The notes under the pieces are model-generated. The model was not told where the DNA came from, searched no databases, and worked only from the letters and a program-made list of their open reading frames with translations. Shown here one piece after another: positions 52,301 to 64,000 of a DNA stretch of 64,000 nt. The stretch is taken from positions 119,504,305 through 119,568,304 of the forward strand of contig CM056743.1 in the NCBI GenBank assembly GCA_029851415.1. The letters run 5' to 3'. Both the position numbers and the translations under genes were made by a program. Numbering within the stretch: position 1 is the first letter of the stretch; each line of letters starts with the position of its first letter. The stretch is from Eretmocerus hayati. Its lineage: Eukaryota; Arthropoda; Insecta; Hymenoptera; Aphelinidae.

Positions 52301-55300
52301 AATTGAATGGAAATTGAACGATAGTCGAAGCTTTTCAACAGCCGATAGCAGATGAATGTTCAAAAAAGAGTATTGTACACAAATTCGAACAGATTTTTGA
52401 GAGAGTGTCGGCTCTGCGCAAGTTTTAGATCTTGTTTTGTCATTAATCGAGCGCGCAATTTTTAATTGAGTTGAATTTCACCACGTTCTTTCGCTTCAAA
52501 TTGACACGACAGTCATTATTCCGACCGGATCTGTTCCGAATCCTTTTTATATTTATTTAACTTTTTGTACAATTTTATTTTTTCTAAATAAATATATATT
52601 CATTAAAAACTTACCGATTATTCAATTTATTCTTCTTCCAAAGGATTATACATATTATAGTTTATACTCTGCGTGAAAGAGTGAGAAATATATCAACAGT
52701 CATACCTACTTCTATTGCCGAGTAAACACTTTTCGAGTTACGTAAAATTGGTTCAACGATGAGAGAAAAATAGCCTTTCAAGGTATTGGATTACATCGCT
52801 TTCCTACGGCACTTGGATCTTCATCCTGATTTTTAAATGCTCATCTAGGACGGAATTCCCCGACACTAGCTGTGTGGCCCTTTGTATCACCGTTATAAAA
52901 TAATAATCCTGTCACTGTGTTTACTGCCTGTAATAATGATAACTAGATATGGCATTTAACGCCAAATACGGCTAACTCGATCTCAAGTAATGAACATTGA
53001 AGCTCCAATGCATGCCTTACGTTCTTTCATTCATATTCGGGCTTCTTTTCTGATGAAGTGTCTCGGCATCAACAATTTACAAAAACGTTACAACTTACAT
53101 CTTCTCAACATGAAACTCGTCGACACACGGGCACATTATGTTTCGTGTCCTCGACTCGAGAAACTACTTGAAAGACTGCTTATGGGAGTGAAACAAATGC
53201 CGGTGAAAATCTGAAACTGACTATTGCTTTGAAATGAATCCAATACGTGGAATAATTGAAAGATGGAGAAACCTCACAAATCGAAATTTGGAAGATTTAG
53301 AATCATTATTCATCACACTTCATGAACCCGAAATCAATTCTTTTGAATTTGAATCTTGTCATTGAGTCGAAGAAAGAATGATTCGTGAGGGTTTCGAGGC
53401 GTAACATTGAGATGAGCTACAGTTTTTCAAAGGAGAATTCGCACTTTACATATAAGTAACGTAATTTTGCATCCCAGATGACGAGGTATGTAATTCGTCA
53501 AAATGGCTGAAAAGAAGTGAGATTAAAATTGGAATATTCCACTTATCAATTCCTGGATATTCAGCAAAGTACAAGTTGAATAAGAGATAGTGTTGAGAGC
53601 TCATTCCTTGAAAAACAGAGGATAAGGTAGCAAAGAAAAAAAACATAATATCCATCAACATGGTAAATTGCAACTTCAGTATTCCAACTTCATCGAAGAC
53701 TATTTTCTCTCTTTCAATATCGAATAGTCTCCAACTGCTGCAGTTCTTAACTATAACCATGTCGTACCAAATCTTCATTCACCTTGATATCAAGCTGTCA
53801 GATGAGCTGATGAGGGACATTGACCGTTCACCAAATTATCACGAAAGGATTTTCTACATTCTTTTTTACCTTTCTCAAGCCAGTTGCGAGTGATATATCC
53901 GGATTCACTACGGACTAGCCTTAACAGCCAATCATCAGTGATGAGGCTCTTTGAACACGAACAGATCAATGATCATACAAGATCATCCTCCATGGAATTG
54001 TTGCAATAATTTTGTCTGATAGTTACCTCTCTTTGAAACTGGTGGAGGAATATGCATTACCGCTCAAGCCATTTCAAACATGTGATTTTTGTACAAATGA
54101 GCAAGAATGCCTCAACACTCTCAATTTGATCTGAATTGCATTATTTGAATGTCATGGAGCTTCAAGATTTTTAATGAGCTGCTCAACTATACATATATAA
54201 ATATAAGTATGAACCAGTGTTTCACTGCCAATCGAATTAGATCCAAGTAAATAATACGAGTGCATGTTTCCTTTCGAACAGTGTGTGAGTGAATTTTTTC
54301 TCTTTTCAAGTAACTAAGATGAGTCATCACAATGATGCAGGTGTCTTTCTCATCAAAATCTAACTGGGCATTACAAGATTCGCGCATTTGAATGAGAGAA
54401 AGAGGAAGAATTTTTCTTGTAATGTTCCCATGAAAGAATTTTCGCAGCGCAAACTTACAGAAAGTTGAATACCTCAAGCGGCAATTCAAACCATTTTGTG
54501 CGTGTCGTATTTTCATTTTCTTATTGCGCATGAGTATATAATTTTTAGATCTCTTTCTTATATTTTCATTATTTTTCATTTGCTCTTAGTGACATCTTGT
54601 GGACTTGTAAAGCAATAGATAATGAGAACTATGCACGTGTCGAGACAGACGAAACCGAGTAATATTGCATGTTTGTCGATATATTTTTTAGCCATTATTG
54701 TGTAGAACTTTGTGTGAGTGATGCATACCAAAATGAAAACTGACGCGAAACCCCATCAAGAACAAAGTCAACAAATGTTGATGGAAAAGTAAGAGAAAAA
54801 AAGAGAAAGCGAGACGCAAGCAATTTTTTGGAAATAATATATATCTGTTATGAAGAGTTCAGATCAAAATATGAACAGCTCTAAGGTCGAAATAATATGG
54901 AGAAATGATGCGAAAGTGCGAGGTTACTATTTTCTATATTTTTCTATGTACCTTTAAGAACATGCGACTCCATATTACGATTATTATTATCATTATCAAT
55001 ATCTCAGATTTTTTAATATATGATATGATTTTTTGATAAGTTGTGCACTTTTATTTTTCATACTCCCTTCATTTTATTCAATTTTTGACGGTGACCTTGA
55101 ATTTTGCTATCTATACAGTTCTGCAAATTCAACTTGACGATGCCAGTGCTAGGGCATACTGCATAACATCATCTAATTCCTCCGAGTAGCCCTAAATCGA
55201 ATTGCTTCACCGAAATTTTGACCGTAGAGTATTGTTTCCTCGGAACACGCATGGTAGAATCTTGAACTGATCACATTTCACTTGGGGTTAGTTTTCACTC

Positions 55301-55600
55301 TGCTCTACAAATCGTTCTCCAACTGTTCATCAATAAAATTCCTATATATCCTAGTAAATTTCTCGAGCTACATCTCTCTGTTAAATTATTTTGATTTCCA
55401 CCTTTTGATCACGATCACTCATTCTTAATGGTTAAGAATACGAATTTTTGCCGTGGATGTGTCGCAAACTCGTCTTCATACCACAATGAGTATGATTCTC
55501 TCCATCGAGAGAACCGATGCGATCCAACTTCACGGACATAAAATTGCAAGGCCGAGAGTAGCGTGTCGGAAATGCAACTTCTGAGTATAAAAAAACGGGA
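49323..55600. other. AT-rich non-coding stretch downstream of mex3
   Basis: No supportable gene. Strongly A/T-rich with many stop codons in every frame, scattered AATAAA signals and no inverted-repeat mobile element noticed. It could be extended 3' UTR or intergenic DNA; the sequence alone does not decide. Confidence 0.45.
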
Positions 55601-57550
55601 AATGAGAGCACGAGATGTATATCTTCTCAGCCCGAGCGTTCACCTCTTGCAACGCGCACTTTGCGCCTGCTCGGCGTTCCAAATCCCAATTTCAAACGCG
55701 AAAAATGTCCGGAAATTCTAAATGTACAAAACTATCGAACGCAACGTTCGAAAATTCAAATCCGAGGGGATAGGAAGCTTTTCTGAATCGTTGGAGAATG
55801 AGTCGGACATGGCAACGTAAACAAACGGTACGAGAGAAAAGAGTGAGGGAGAGAAAGCGACAGAGATTGTCAGAGGGTGAAAGAGAGGCGGCGGCGTATC
55901 GCGCGCTGAGTTATGCAAGGTGGTGGAGTTGCGCGCGGGGCTGTTGGCCGTTGGGATGGCAACGTCGCATTGCAGCGTTGGGGCTAGCTCTGTTGCTCTC
56001 GGCGCTGCGGTCGATGCCGTCGAGGTGTTCCTCTATAGGTACATTTTCAACCTCGTGTTAGCTTCGACGTGCACGTGTGCTCCCAATGAATATCGTATAA
56101 TACATGCGTCCACACCGGATATTGATACCTGCCAGGAAACGCTTCTCATTTTGCGCGCGAAGGGGAGCGATTTCTCAGACTTGCGTTTTTTTGCATCGCT
56201 CGATGATTTAATTCATTCATTGGTGGCTCATCACCTTATACCCTCGAATCTAGGAATCGGACTCGTTTTCATTCTGAATCGTCGCAACGTGACTGGTATG
56301 AATTTTTAAAACCTGCTCGATACGGAAAGGAGAGTCGATTTGCCGAATTGGTCGAGAAACAATTTGAATGCTGCGTTCGCATTCTGACTTGCTATCAGAT
56401 GCAGACTAAACCAATGCGTCTCGCATTCAATGGGATGAGAAATTTCTTGCGATCGCATATCAACGGCAATCGTGAGGAATCGGATAAGCCAAATCCCACA
56501 CATCGGTTCGACTCGCAAGTTTGCTCCGGCGCCACGCCGCCGACGTCGCATATCCGCGTATATATAGTCGTCGTCGCTCGCAGCCAGCTATCGGTCTCGC
56601 TTCTCACCCTCGAGTTCATGTCGGTATTATACACCGACATGAACCCACACATATTCGACGAGACGGTCGGACGGGAAAGAGGCTTTCTGTTCCCAGTGTA
56701 TGTACATACATACAACGGCCGATGGCGGCTGCAGCAGCAGATCGATAGGAGGCCGTTCTTACCACCACCAGCGTGCAAATGAATGTGTATAGGCCGTGCA
56801 AAAAAAACCCGACGGGCTTGGATCAAATGTGGACTTGGAAATTGACTGAAATCACTTTGCGTGATTTCACTGGAAAACGAACCTAAATCATCTCAATTTT
56901 TTTAGATAAAACGTTCTTCTTTGATATCGAAGACTATTAGGGGTGACGAACTCGATTTGCTGGCACAGAGAGCTAGCTGCACTGCGAAATCTGTGCACGG
57001 TCACCGTAAAAATCATGAGCGGCTCTCCCTCTCTCTACCTGCAATTTCTCACTCTCTTTCCACTATTAATTTCAATTTTTCTCGTTGGGGTTCGAGATGA
57101 TTGGACTAGATGCATTTCTCAGCTTATGGGCCACCCTTGTCAAAAAATCCTGTGAAACAAAATCACAAAATCTGCTCGAAAAATCCACATGATTTTACAT
57201 ACAGCTCACATTTTTATCACTCCATCTCGATTGTTCACGTGCACCTTCTCGTTGCGAATCAGTCTCTGTTTGATGTGCTGCATAGGTATAAGTTCAAGCT
57301 GTGCGCCGGGCGGTCGATATCGCCGCGAGACGAGGCGACGCCCCGGCCGTTCCAACAACGTCGCGGGCGTCGCTCTGCCACCCTATACGAGGTTCTCAAC
57401 CTCGTTGCGCGCACCGCTCGAGGAGTCATTGATCCGACCCGGCTTGGACCTATACAGTATACGTAGATGCACAAACCCGACACCGGATGACGGACTCACC
57501 CCTTCGGCGATGCGCGCTCTCCTCGTCTTAGCGACCGAATGACGATGCAG
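55600..57550. promoter_or_regulatory. GC/CpG-rich island, candidate promoter or first exon
   Basis: By eye, this segment is clearly richer in G, C and CpG than the AT-rich sequence on either side. It includes runs such as GCGCGCGGGGCTG (about 55931) and CGCCGCGAGACGAGG (about 57320). Several overlapping frames are open on both strands, but none resembles a known protein. A hairpin lies at 56614-56644. A promoter or non-coding exon of a neighbouring transcript is one reading, a conserved regulatory element another. Confidence 0.3.
56614..56644. repeat. Short perfect-stem hairpin
   Basis: GTTCATGTCGGT pairs with its exact complement across a 7-base spacer. It is too short on its own to be called a microRNA precursor. 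Confidence 0.75.
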
Positions 57551-57733
57551 ATTTTTCAGTAGTACGAGTATGTGTTTGGTCAGACGCGTATAGCCTTTCG
57601 CTCAAAAACCACGATGCTACTCATCATTCATTCATTCGTCAACTTTTATTTGTTCAGATCATTATATTCTCATACTTTTATCTATCCATATATTCATTCA
57701 TTTCTTTAACTCATACTTTTCACTCTTGCTGTG

Positions 57734-57867
57734 TACTCTGTAAAAGTCAACTGGTAAAATCTCACTGAAAACTAGTGCAGATCTACCCATTGAACGGACC
57801 TGAACTGTATAACCAGTAAAAATTGACTGGTTTTCAGTGATTTGCACTGGTTGACTTTTACTGAGTA
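57734..57867. mobile_element. Small palindromic element, probable MITE
   Basis: Ends TACTCWGTAAAAGTCAAC are inverted over about 134 bp, and the interior keeps imperfect complementarity (ACTGAAAACYAGT and repeated ACTGGT motifs). No target duplication is clear. It is the only inverted-repeat element noticed downstream of mex3. Confidence 0.5.
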
Positions 57868-60800
57868 GTAGTGCGCAAATCACTTGAAATACGTGAAACT
57901 TTTTTTTTCTCTGGTTTAATTTGAAATATGTTCTGTAGTGAAGACTCATGATTAATGAGTCTCATTCTTATTCCACTACATCAACTCATGCTCTTTCTGT
58001 TTGTTTTGATGCATTGTAATTTTATAAAGGAGATTTTTCTTGAACAAAGCTATGGCGGGCTTGCATCATGAAGTTATCTGCAACAGTCGCGGTCGTTTCA
58101 TCGATAAATCGATGGCGAGTATAACATGGTGAGAGTGTTATGCAACTGAGGCAGAAAGCAAGAATTACCTTTCTAGATAGGGAGAAATGCGAACGTAGGC
58201 GGAAACAGCACCGAGAATCAATCGACCTGTCGCGCAAAGAGGGAGACCAGAGAGATGGTCTGTGCGTGTGAATACTGCTTTTTGCATGATTAGTCATCCA
58301 CCGCGAGCCTCACCCTACCTATACAGTCATTTTCTGTGTGCTTTTCATCTCGTCTTTTACGATATTTCCCTGCACTTTTTTTGCAATACCAATATTGCAC
58401 ATGAACTCATTTTGCACACATTATCATCCCATTGACGAATGCTCATCACTTCTAGGCGTGTGTGAATACGTTGATACTTGAGCCGTGGCAATTAATCAGC
58501 ATCTTTTGTTGACTCGAATGAAAGGATCGTGAAACGGGAACAAGTTTGCTCGTGCGCTCTTGGCTTATTGTCAGTTTCACAGAATTTGCCGAATGAAAAA
58601 AGTAACAAAATGAGAATGGGACGCGCGCGCGCACCTATTTGAAAGGAACGGCACACGCTTTCTCTATTTTCTCTTTCTATTCCTACCATTTCCACTTTTC
58701 ATCTGTGGAAATAAGTCTAACCTCCGAGTGAATGTTTCGCCTAAGGATTCTAAATGGGACGAGAAGCTGAGAAATTTGCCAATGCGAGTATCGAATTGTT
58801 ACAATGCTTTCACGCTTAAATATTCAGCAGGAACATCACGAGGTATTTGGACACTTGCTGCAAACTATTATTTGAGCATGAGTTGACTTTTGAATCCACT
58901 GCTTTCTTGTCAAACTGTAATGATTACAATTATAGCGCGATAACAGAATATCTAAAAGTATTGCACCACCGCTTCCATCTTGGTACTGAGAAGATTCATT
59001 AATATATTGGAAATAATCCATTCTGTGAGACTGTAAATTTCAAATATCTTTTGAAATTAGTATTTTTTGATCTCATGGGATATGAGACGGTGTGCATGTA
59101 CGTTTTTCAAATCTAAGAGAATTTTGCGGAGCAAAGGAAGAATGAATACTGAAATTCTACAACAAATTCTTTCACTCGAATACCAGAGGAAGGGGTGAAT
59201 AATTTGCAAAAATGTAGTTAATGAGGTTGATAAGAAGTATAATATATAGTATCATGGTACATAGAATGGATTATCTTTATCAGACAGAGAAGTCTTCCGA
59301 AGCCGAAAATGATAATTTAGATTTATTTGTCCAAAGGATAATTTTGGTACAAAATACTCAAAGAGTTCGTAAAGCAAATAAAAAAATGCACGTATGCCAG
59401 AGACAAGGTTTACGGGATCTCATTATATTTTTCATGGCATTTGTGATCAACAGATGTTGAAGAAATCGTTTGTCGCGTCATCGATATCCTCTGAAGTGAA
59501 GCAAACTGAATATGGTCCTAATTGATTCGAAAAACAAGATTCAAATAAATGAGAACCAATACACATTCGATAATTGCGTTCGATTGTAAAGTGATAAGGA
59601 CAAAAAGATGATTTTATGAAAGAGAGTTAGGAGGTACAGAGGAAAAAAATTTTAAGCAGAGAAAATTGACTTTGCAGGCGTTTATAATAGCAGTGCAGCG
59701 GAAAGAGGATAACGGATATAAAGAGAGGGACTTCAAAGTGAGGGATTTATTAAAACAAAATATTTAATACTTACATGCCCGGCTTATTTTTATATTTATT
59801 TTTCGAACTATGAAATGTTAGAAAAGTTTAAAGGTAATATTGAATTCAAATCTATATGATGCAAATTATTATTCTCATGATTATCATTATTATTATCATC
59901 ACCACTACATTATACATCTATGATATATATCATGCAACAAAACCATGGTATTTGATGATAAAAATTTACACAACTCTATTTAGTATAAAAATAAAGTTTT
60001 ATGAAATCATACTCAATCGATATTGAGTATGCTATCCTGAATCGAGATAAGTCTAGCCAAGGAATACAGTATGATTCGTGCAATTTTCGGGTGTAAAAAC
60101 TAGGGATGAAAAAACAATTAGTTGCTTTCACAAGTAATTTGACACTTTGTCAGAATGTCATTAAAATTATTGTAGGATCTATTCTCAGATGAATCGCACT
60201 AGTAAGATGCAACAATTTCTATCGTAATCCACCTTATTTTTTGGCAGTTAGTATAAAATAACTGACTCATACGACTGAATTGACTATCGTCTACTTGAGA
60301 AAGACAGGAAACATATTATTAGCTAAGGAGGAGCAATGGAAAAGCGTGTAAATCAATCTTGCAAGGATTAACGAAAAAAGAATCGAGCATCATTGGTGAG
60401 TGGAAATTAGAGCAATTATCTTCTCCACAATTACAAACGGAGGAAGCATGCAAGAAAGTGTGAAAATTGTGTCAAGATATATGCAGGAATATTCAGAACA
60501 GTAATAATCTATATGGAAAAACTATAAATCTAAGATTGCGATTCGTTATAGGTGATATGGCATACAAGGACATCACATATTCATAGTAAATATATATATA
60601 TATATTGTATATTCATCGTTACTTTGTATGTAAATATATATATTTATACCTAACACGTATTTGCGCATAGCTCTTTGACTGACTATCTTGATAAAGATTG
60701 AAAGAAGATATTTCATGACTGACCGTGACTTTGTACATGAGAAAAATTAGGACAACAAGATTGGCGAAGAACTCCGGATGATCTGAATTTCGTCATCACT

Positions 60801-63800
60801 GTTCTTATCGATAATCAATCTAGGAACAATTTTGAGCTTGCAATATCGTAAAAAATACAGTCCTTTCTTGGTAAATGTGACCAAGAGGTATGCAACGGAT
60901 TGGAATTCCGAGAAAAACTCGGAGCACTTCAAAATTATCGACTATTATAATATATAGAAAAAGTCGAATTTCAGTGAGCCGGTTACAGACGGCAAATATT
61001 ATTCTATTTGGAAATTGATGAGTGAAGCTCTTGCTGAATCTTCGACGCCACTTGACTGCTCGTTGTTTCGATCTGAGAGAAATTTTGTCTTTCCACTACT
61101 AGTTCTATATTTATATCGTATTGCATGACATTTTAATACACTTAGCATGAATCGAAGCGATGAAAAATTGAAAAAAAAAATCTTGAAAATATGTCCAATT
61201 TGCACTAAAATCTGATTGAACCTTTCAGTCATGCAATTTGATAAAAATGTAATTATAAAGTTTTGGGACGTTTTTATAAATTGCGCTATCCAACAAAAAT
61301 GAGAAAATACCGAAGATAGTTTAATCTCAATTGGTTGAAAATTGTGACACGAAGGTGAGTAGAAGTGCACATTGAGTAACATGCATTGGAGGTCTTTTTT
61401 TCGTTCAAAAAGCATGACTGAAGGGGTTGAGAAAGACGGGAAACAAATTTTTTCGCGTCATTCCCAAGCGCGCAGGAAGTCGTAAGATTAATGTGTTTTT
61501 TCACGAAAAATGTCATAGACATTCTTAACGATTAAGTCCTAGAGAGATAAAATTCAATTTAAAGAGTACGATAAATATTTTTGATAAGATGATCCAGTTC
61601 AGTGCGAGCGACTCGTGAATCAGGAAAAAATTGAATCAACGGCAATTCGAGAAAAATTTATGAATATTGTTGCTTGTCGTACGAATAAGCAGCTCGGGCC
61701 TTCCAAGTGGATAGGTGGTGAACACGTGAAACTTCACACTGAAAATGTCAACTGAATCAGTATTTAAGAGATAATTCTATGGAAAAAATTAAAAAAATAC
61801 CACAGATATTCAATTCAATCTTGTGCGGGTCCGATATTATATATCGTTAGTGTGAATTAAAAATGACAGTAGCTCAAAAAAGTTTCTGAATTGATACTTT
61901 CAAGGTCATAAGTATATTATAGATATATTCATCATAGGATCACGTCAAAAGAGAGGAGAAACAGGCCTAAGAAGTTACAAAAATCGCAATAGATACAAAT
62001 TTTACTCACATCAGAATATTCTTTGAAGTCGAGCAAAACTTCCGGACGTATTGAATGAGCACAATCCCATTATACTGCCGTTTGGAAGGAGATGTTAGGT
62101 GAAAAAACCTGGTTATTAATGAAACAAAGTGGTTGCTCAAATGCGAACTTGACATATATTTTTATTCGTGGTTGTATTTTTCTCGCACTTGATCGTTATT
62201 GGGAGTGGCCCGAAAAGATCAGGAATGAGAAATTCTCATTATGTATATGAGTATTACCTTAATCATTTTGCTCCCAACGAAGCTACACCTGAAAATATTC
62301 CAACAAACATCACACATCCAAGGCAAAACATGTAACTCCCAGTTGAGCTCTGTCAATCTACTATTCACTGTAAAAACCAAAATGTTTTTTGTTATGATTT
62401 TTCAAGAAGATCTCATTTTCGCAACAACTTTTTGTTTCTAAAAATGAAAATCCTGAAGAAATCCATCCTCTTCCAGTACATCCCGCAGCGACAGTGAAGT
62501 TTGAGAGTCATTTTTTGCGTATCCCATAATACGCAATTCCAAAGCAATAAGTAAGAATAAAATCTTTTGAAAATATTTGAACACGAATAAAACAATAAAA
62601 TGCGATTTTACGAATGAGCGTGTATGTGTGTGCTATACGGATCAGGGTGAAAATCTTTGGGAGATATGAATCTAGGAAAAGAGCAGAAAAAATTACAAAA
62701 AAAAAAAATACGTACAATTTTTTGTGAATTTCAATTTTTTATATTCCTGCACGATGTTCCCGTCGTAGTCGTGAGAGTGATATGTGAGACATATACTTAA
62801 ATATGATATTTATACACGATGCAAAGGGTATCGAAAAATTTTTCCAATAATCATCGAATCGAATCAAAGATGAGAAAATTCGAGTCACGGGCAGAGTGCA
62901 TAAATAATAAAAAATTCAATGAATATATATATATTCTATATATTACATGAAAAATGAGTGATTATCGTGCCCCTTCCGATCCTCTGATGAAAGAAACCCC
63001 TTATTCGATACTGTCACATCGCATCAACCTTCAAGTCTGACGTTAATATAGAGATTATAAAGATAAATGAGAAAATATTTGAAAATGATCATATAGTGTA
63101 AAACGATGTTATACGTTAATATATTGTCAACATATTAATTATATTCGATATATATATATACACGAACGTATATGAAATATAATTAATATCTCTCTGTATT
63201 AACACACGCGTGTGCGAATATTGTGAGAAAGAGTAAAGAAACAAGTATGATAGTATTAAGTAATCTATGGAGTATATTTGCGGGTGAAATTTGATGTATT
63301 TGTAATTGACAATTCACACTCTTCTCTTCATTCATTTTCGTCCTTCGATTGTTTATCGTCCCCTCTCGTACTGTAATTTCTCATCAAAATCATAAGTTTC
63401 GCATTGCTTGAATATGAAATTTCACTCTTACCTCTCAGTATTTGACTCGCCGATATTCGATTGTAGGTCATGCCAAAAGAGGATGCGAAATTCTTTTTTG
63501 TAATGTACTAAAGTATTCGTTCCTTAAACAGTAGATTGCTCTGCACACGAGTCACTTAACCATTGTTTAATCTCTATTGACGGGTCAATTTCACGTGAAA
63601 CTCACTTGTTCTGTCGTATTGTGTTATTCATTGTATTAATGACACGTTACGATGAGACTTCATAATATAATACGAGTATCATATACTGCTGTGCTTTAGA
63701 TTTATCGTATACATATATATTGAATTAAAATATATTTATATATATATGAAATTAATTTTTTATTTACAAAGCAATAAAATGAAAATTATTTGAGAATCTA

Positions 63801-64000
63801 AACAATTGTTTTCATTTCACGTCTACCCTACATCTGATCATCGCTGGCTATTTTTTATACATTCACTTTTATTGAAGCGTTCTCAGCAATCTTGAGAATT
63901 TGTTCTGCAAATAGTTGTTATTATTTTATGAGCTATGAATCATTTTATACGGTTGAACTTCATTCGAGCAGATATTATTGGATGTATTGAAGAATGACTG
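57868..64000. other. AT-rich non-coding stretch to window end
   Basis: No supportable gene on either strand. TA runs near 60591-60605 and 63146-63161, scattered ATTTA pentamers, a Pumilio-like TGTAAATA at 60629-60636 and an AATAAA at 63773-63778 preceded by a T-rich tract are the only motifs noticed. Confidence 0.45.

Noticed and set aside
56614..56644. MicroRNA precursor
   Set aside because: A 12-bp stem is too short for a metazoan pre-miRNA and no longer flanking pairing was seen.
56348..56826. Overlapping open frames on both strands in the CpG-rich island
   Set aside because: No recognisable protein; open frames are expected where stop codons are depleted by GC content.

Overview
The window is animal, almost certainly insect, genomic DNA, with a weak lean to Hymenoptera. 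That lean is inferred from CpG-rich non-coding sequence, very long introns, many foldback MITEs and simple repeats; nothing here proves it. There are no bacterial-style operons, and only one stretch can be defended as protein-coding: the last coding exon (44680-45755, + strand) of a MEX3-family RNA-binding ubiquitin ligase. It encodes the distal half of KH domain 1, a complete KH domain 2, a Ser/Gly/Pro-rich linker and a C-terminal RING finger.

Positions 1-44679 look like one very large intron, or intron plus upstream sequence, that ends at a clear splice acceptor. The break falls inside the final glycine codon of the KH1 GXXG loop. No KH1 N-terminal coding sequence was found upstream in the window, so that exon must lie further 5'. 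The intron carries a set of non-autonomous DNA transposons: three PIF/Harbinger-like MITEs with TTA or TAA target duplications (1558, 13537, 32576; two of them related); TTAA-flanked elements (2064, 21003, 22739); two foldback elements sharing TGTCGYAGGC ends next to TATA (19795, 39976); a 190-bp palindrome (27338); and a minus-strand tRNA-derived SINE (12544-12736). A nested complex at 22330-24423 consists of an outer and an inner element. Both have CTCTCTAAA-type ends and subterminal GAGT/ACTC arrays, and both contain a tRNA-like A-box/B-box pair. One of these tRNA-like units is split in its A-box region by a TTAA MITE.

After the stop codon, the probable MEX3 3' UTR runs to an undetermined end; the first cluster of poly(A) signals is at about 48.77-49.32 kb. 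From about 48.4 kb the sequence becomes AT-rich and poor in mobile elements, apart from a GC/CpG-rich island at about 55.6-57.55 kb that could be a promoter or first exon of another transcript. No second protein-coding gene could be supported on either strand. The best candidates for something undescribed are the nested CTCTCTAAA/GAGT elements with internal pol III-like promoters, and the TATA-flanked foldback family.
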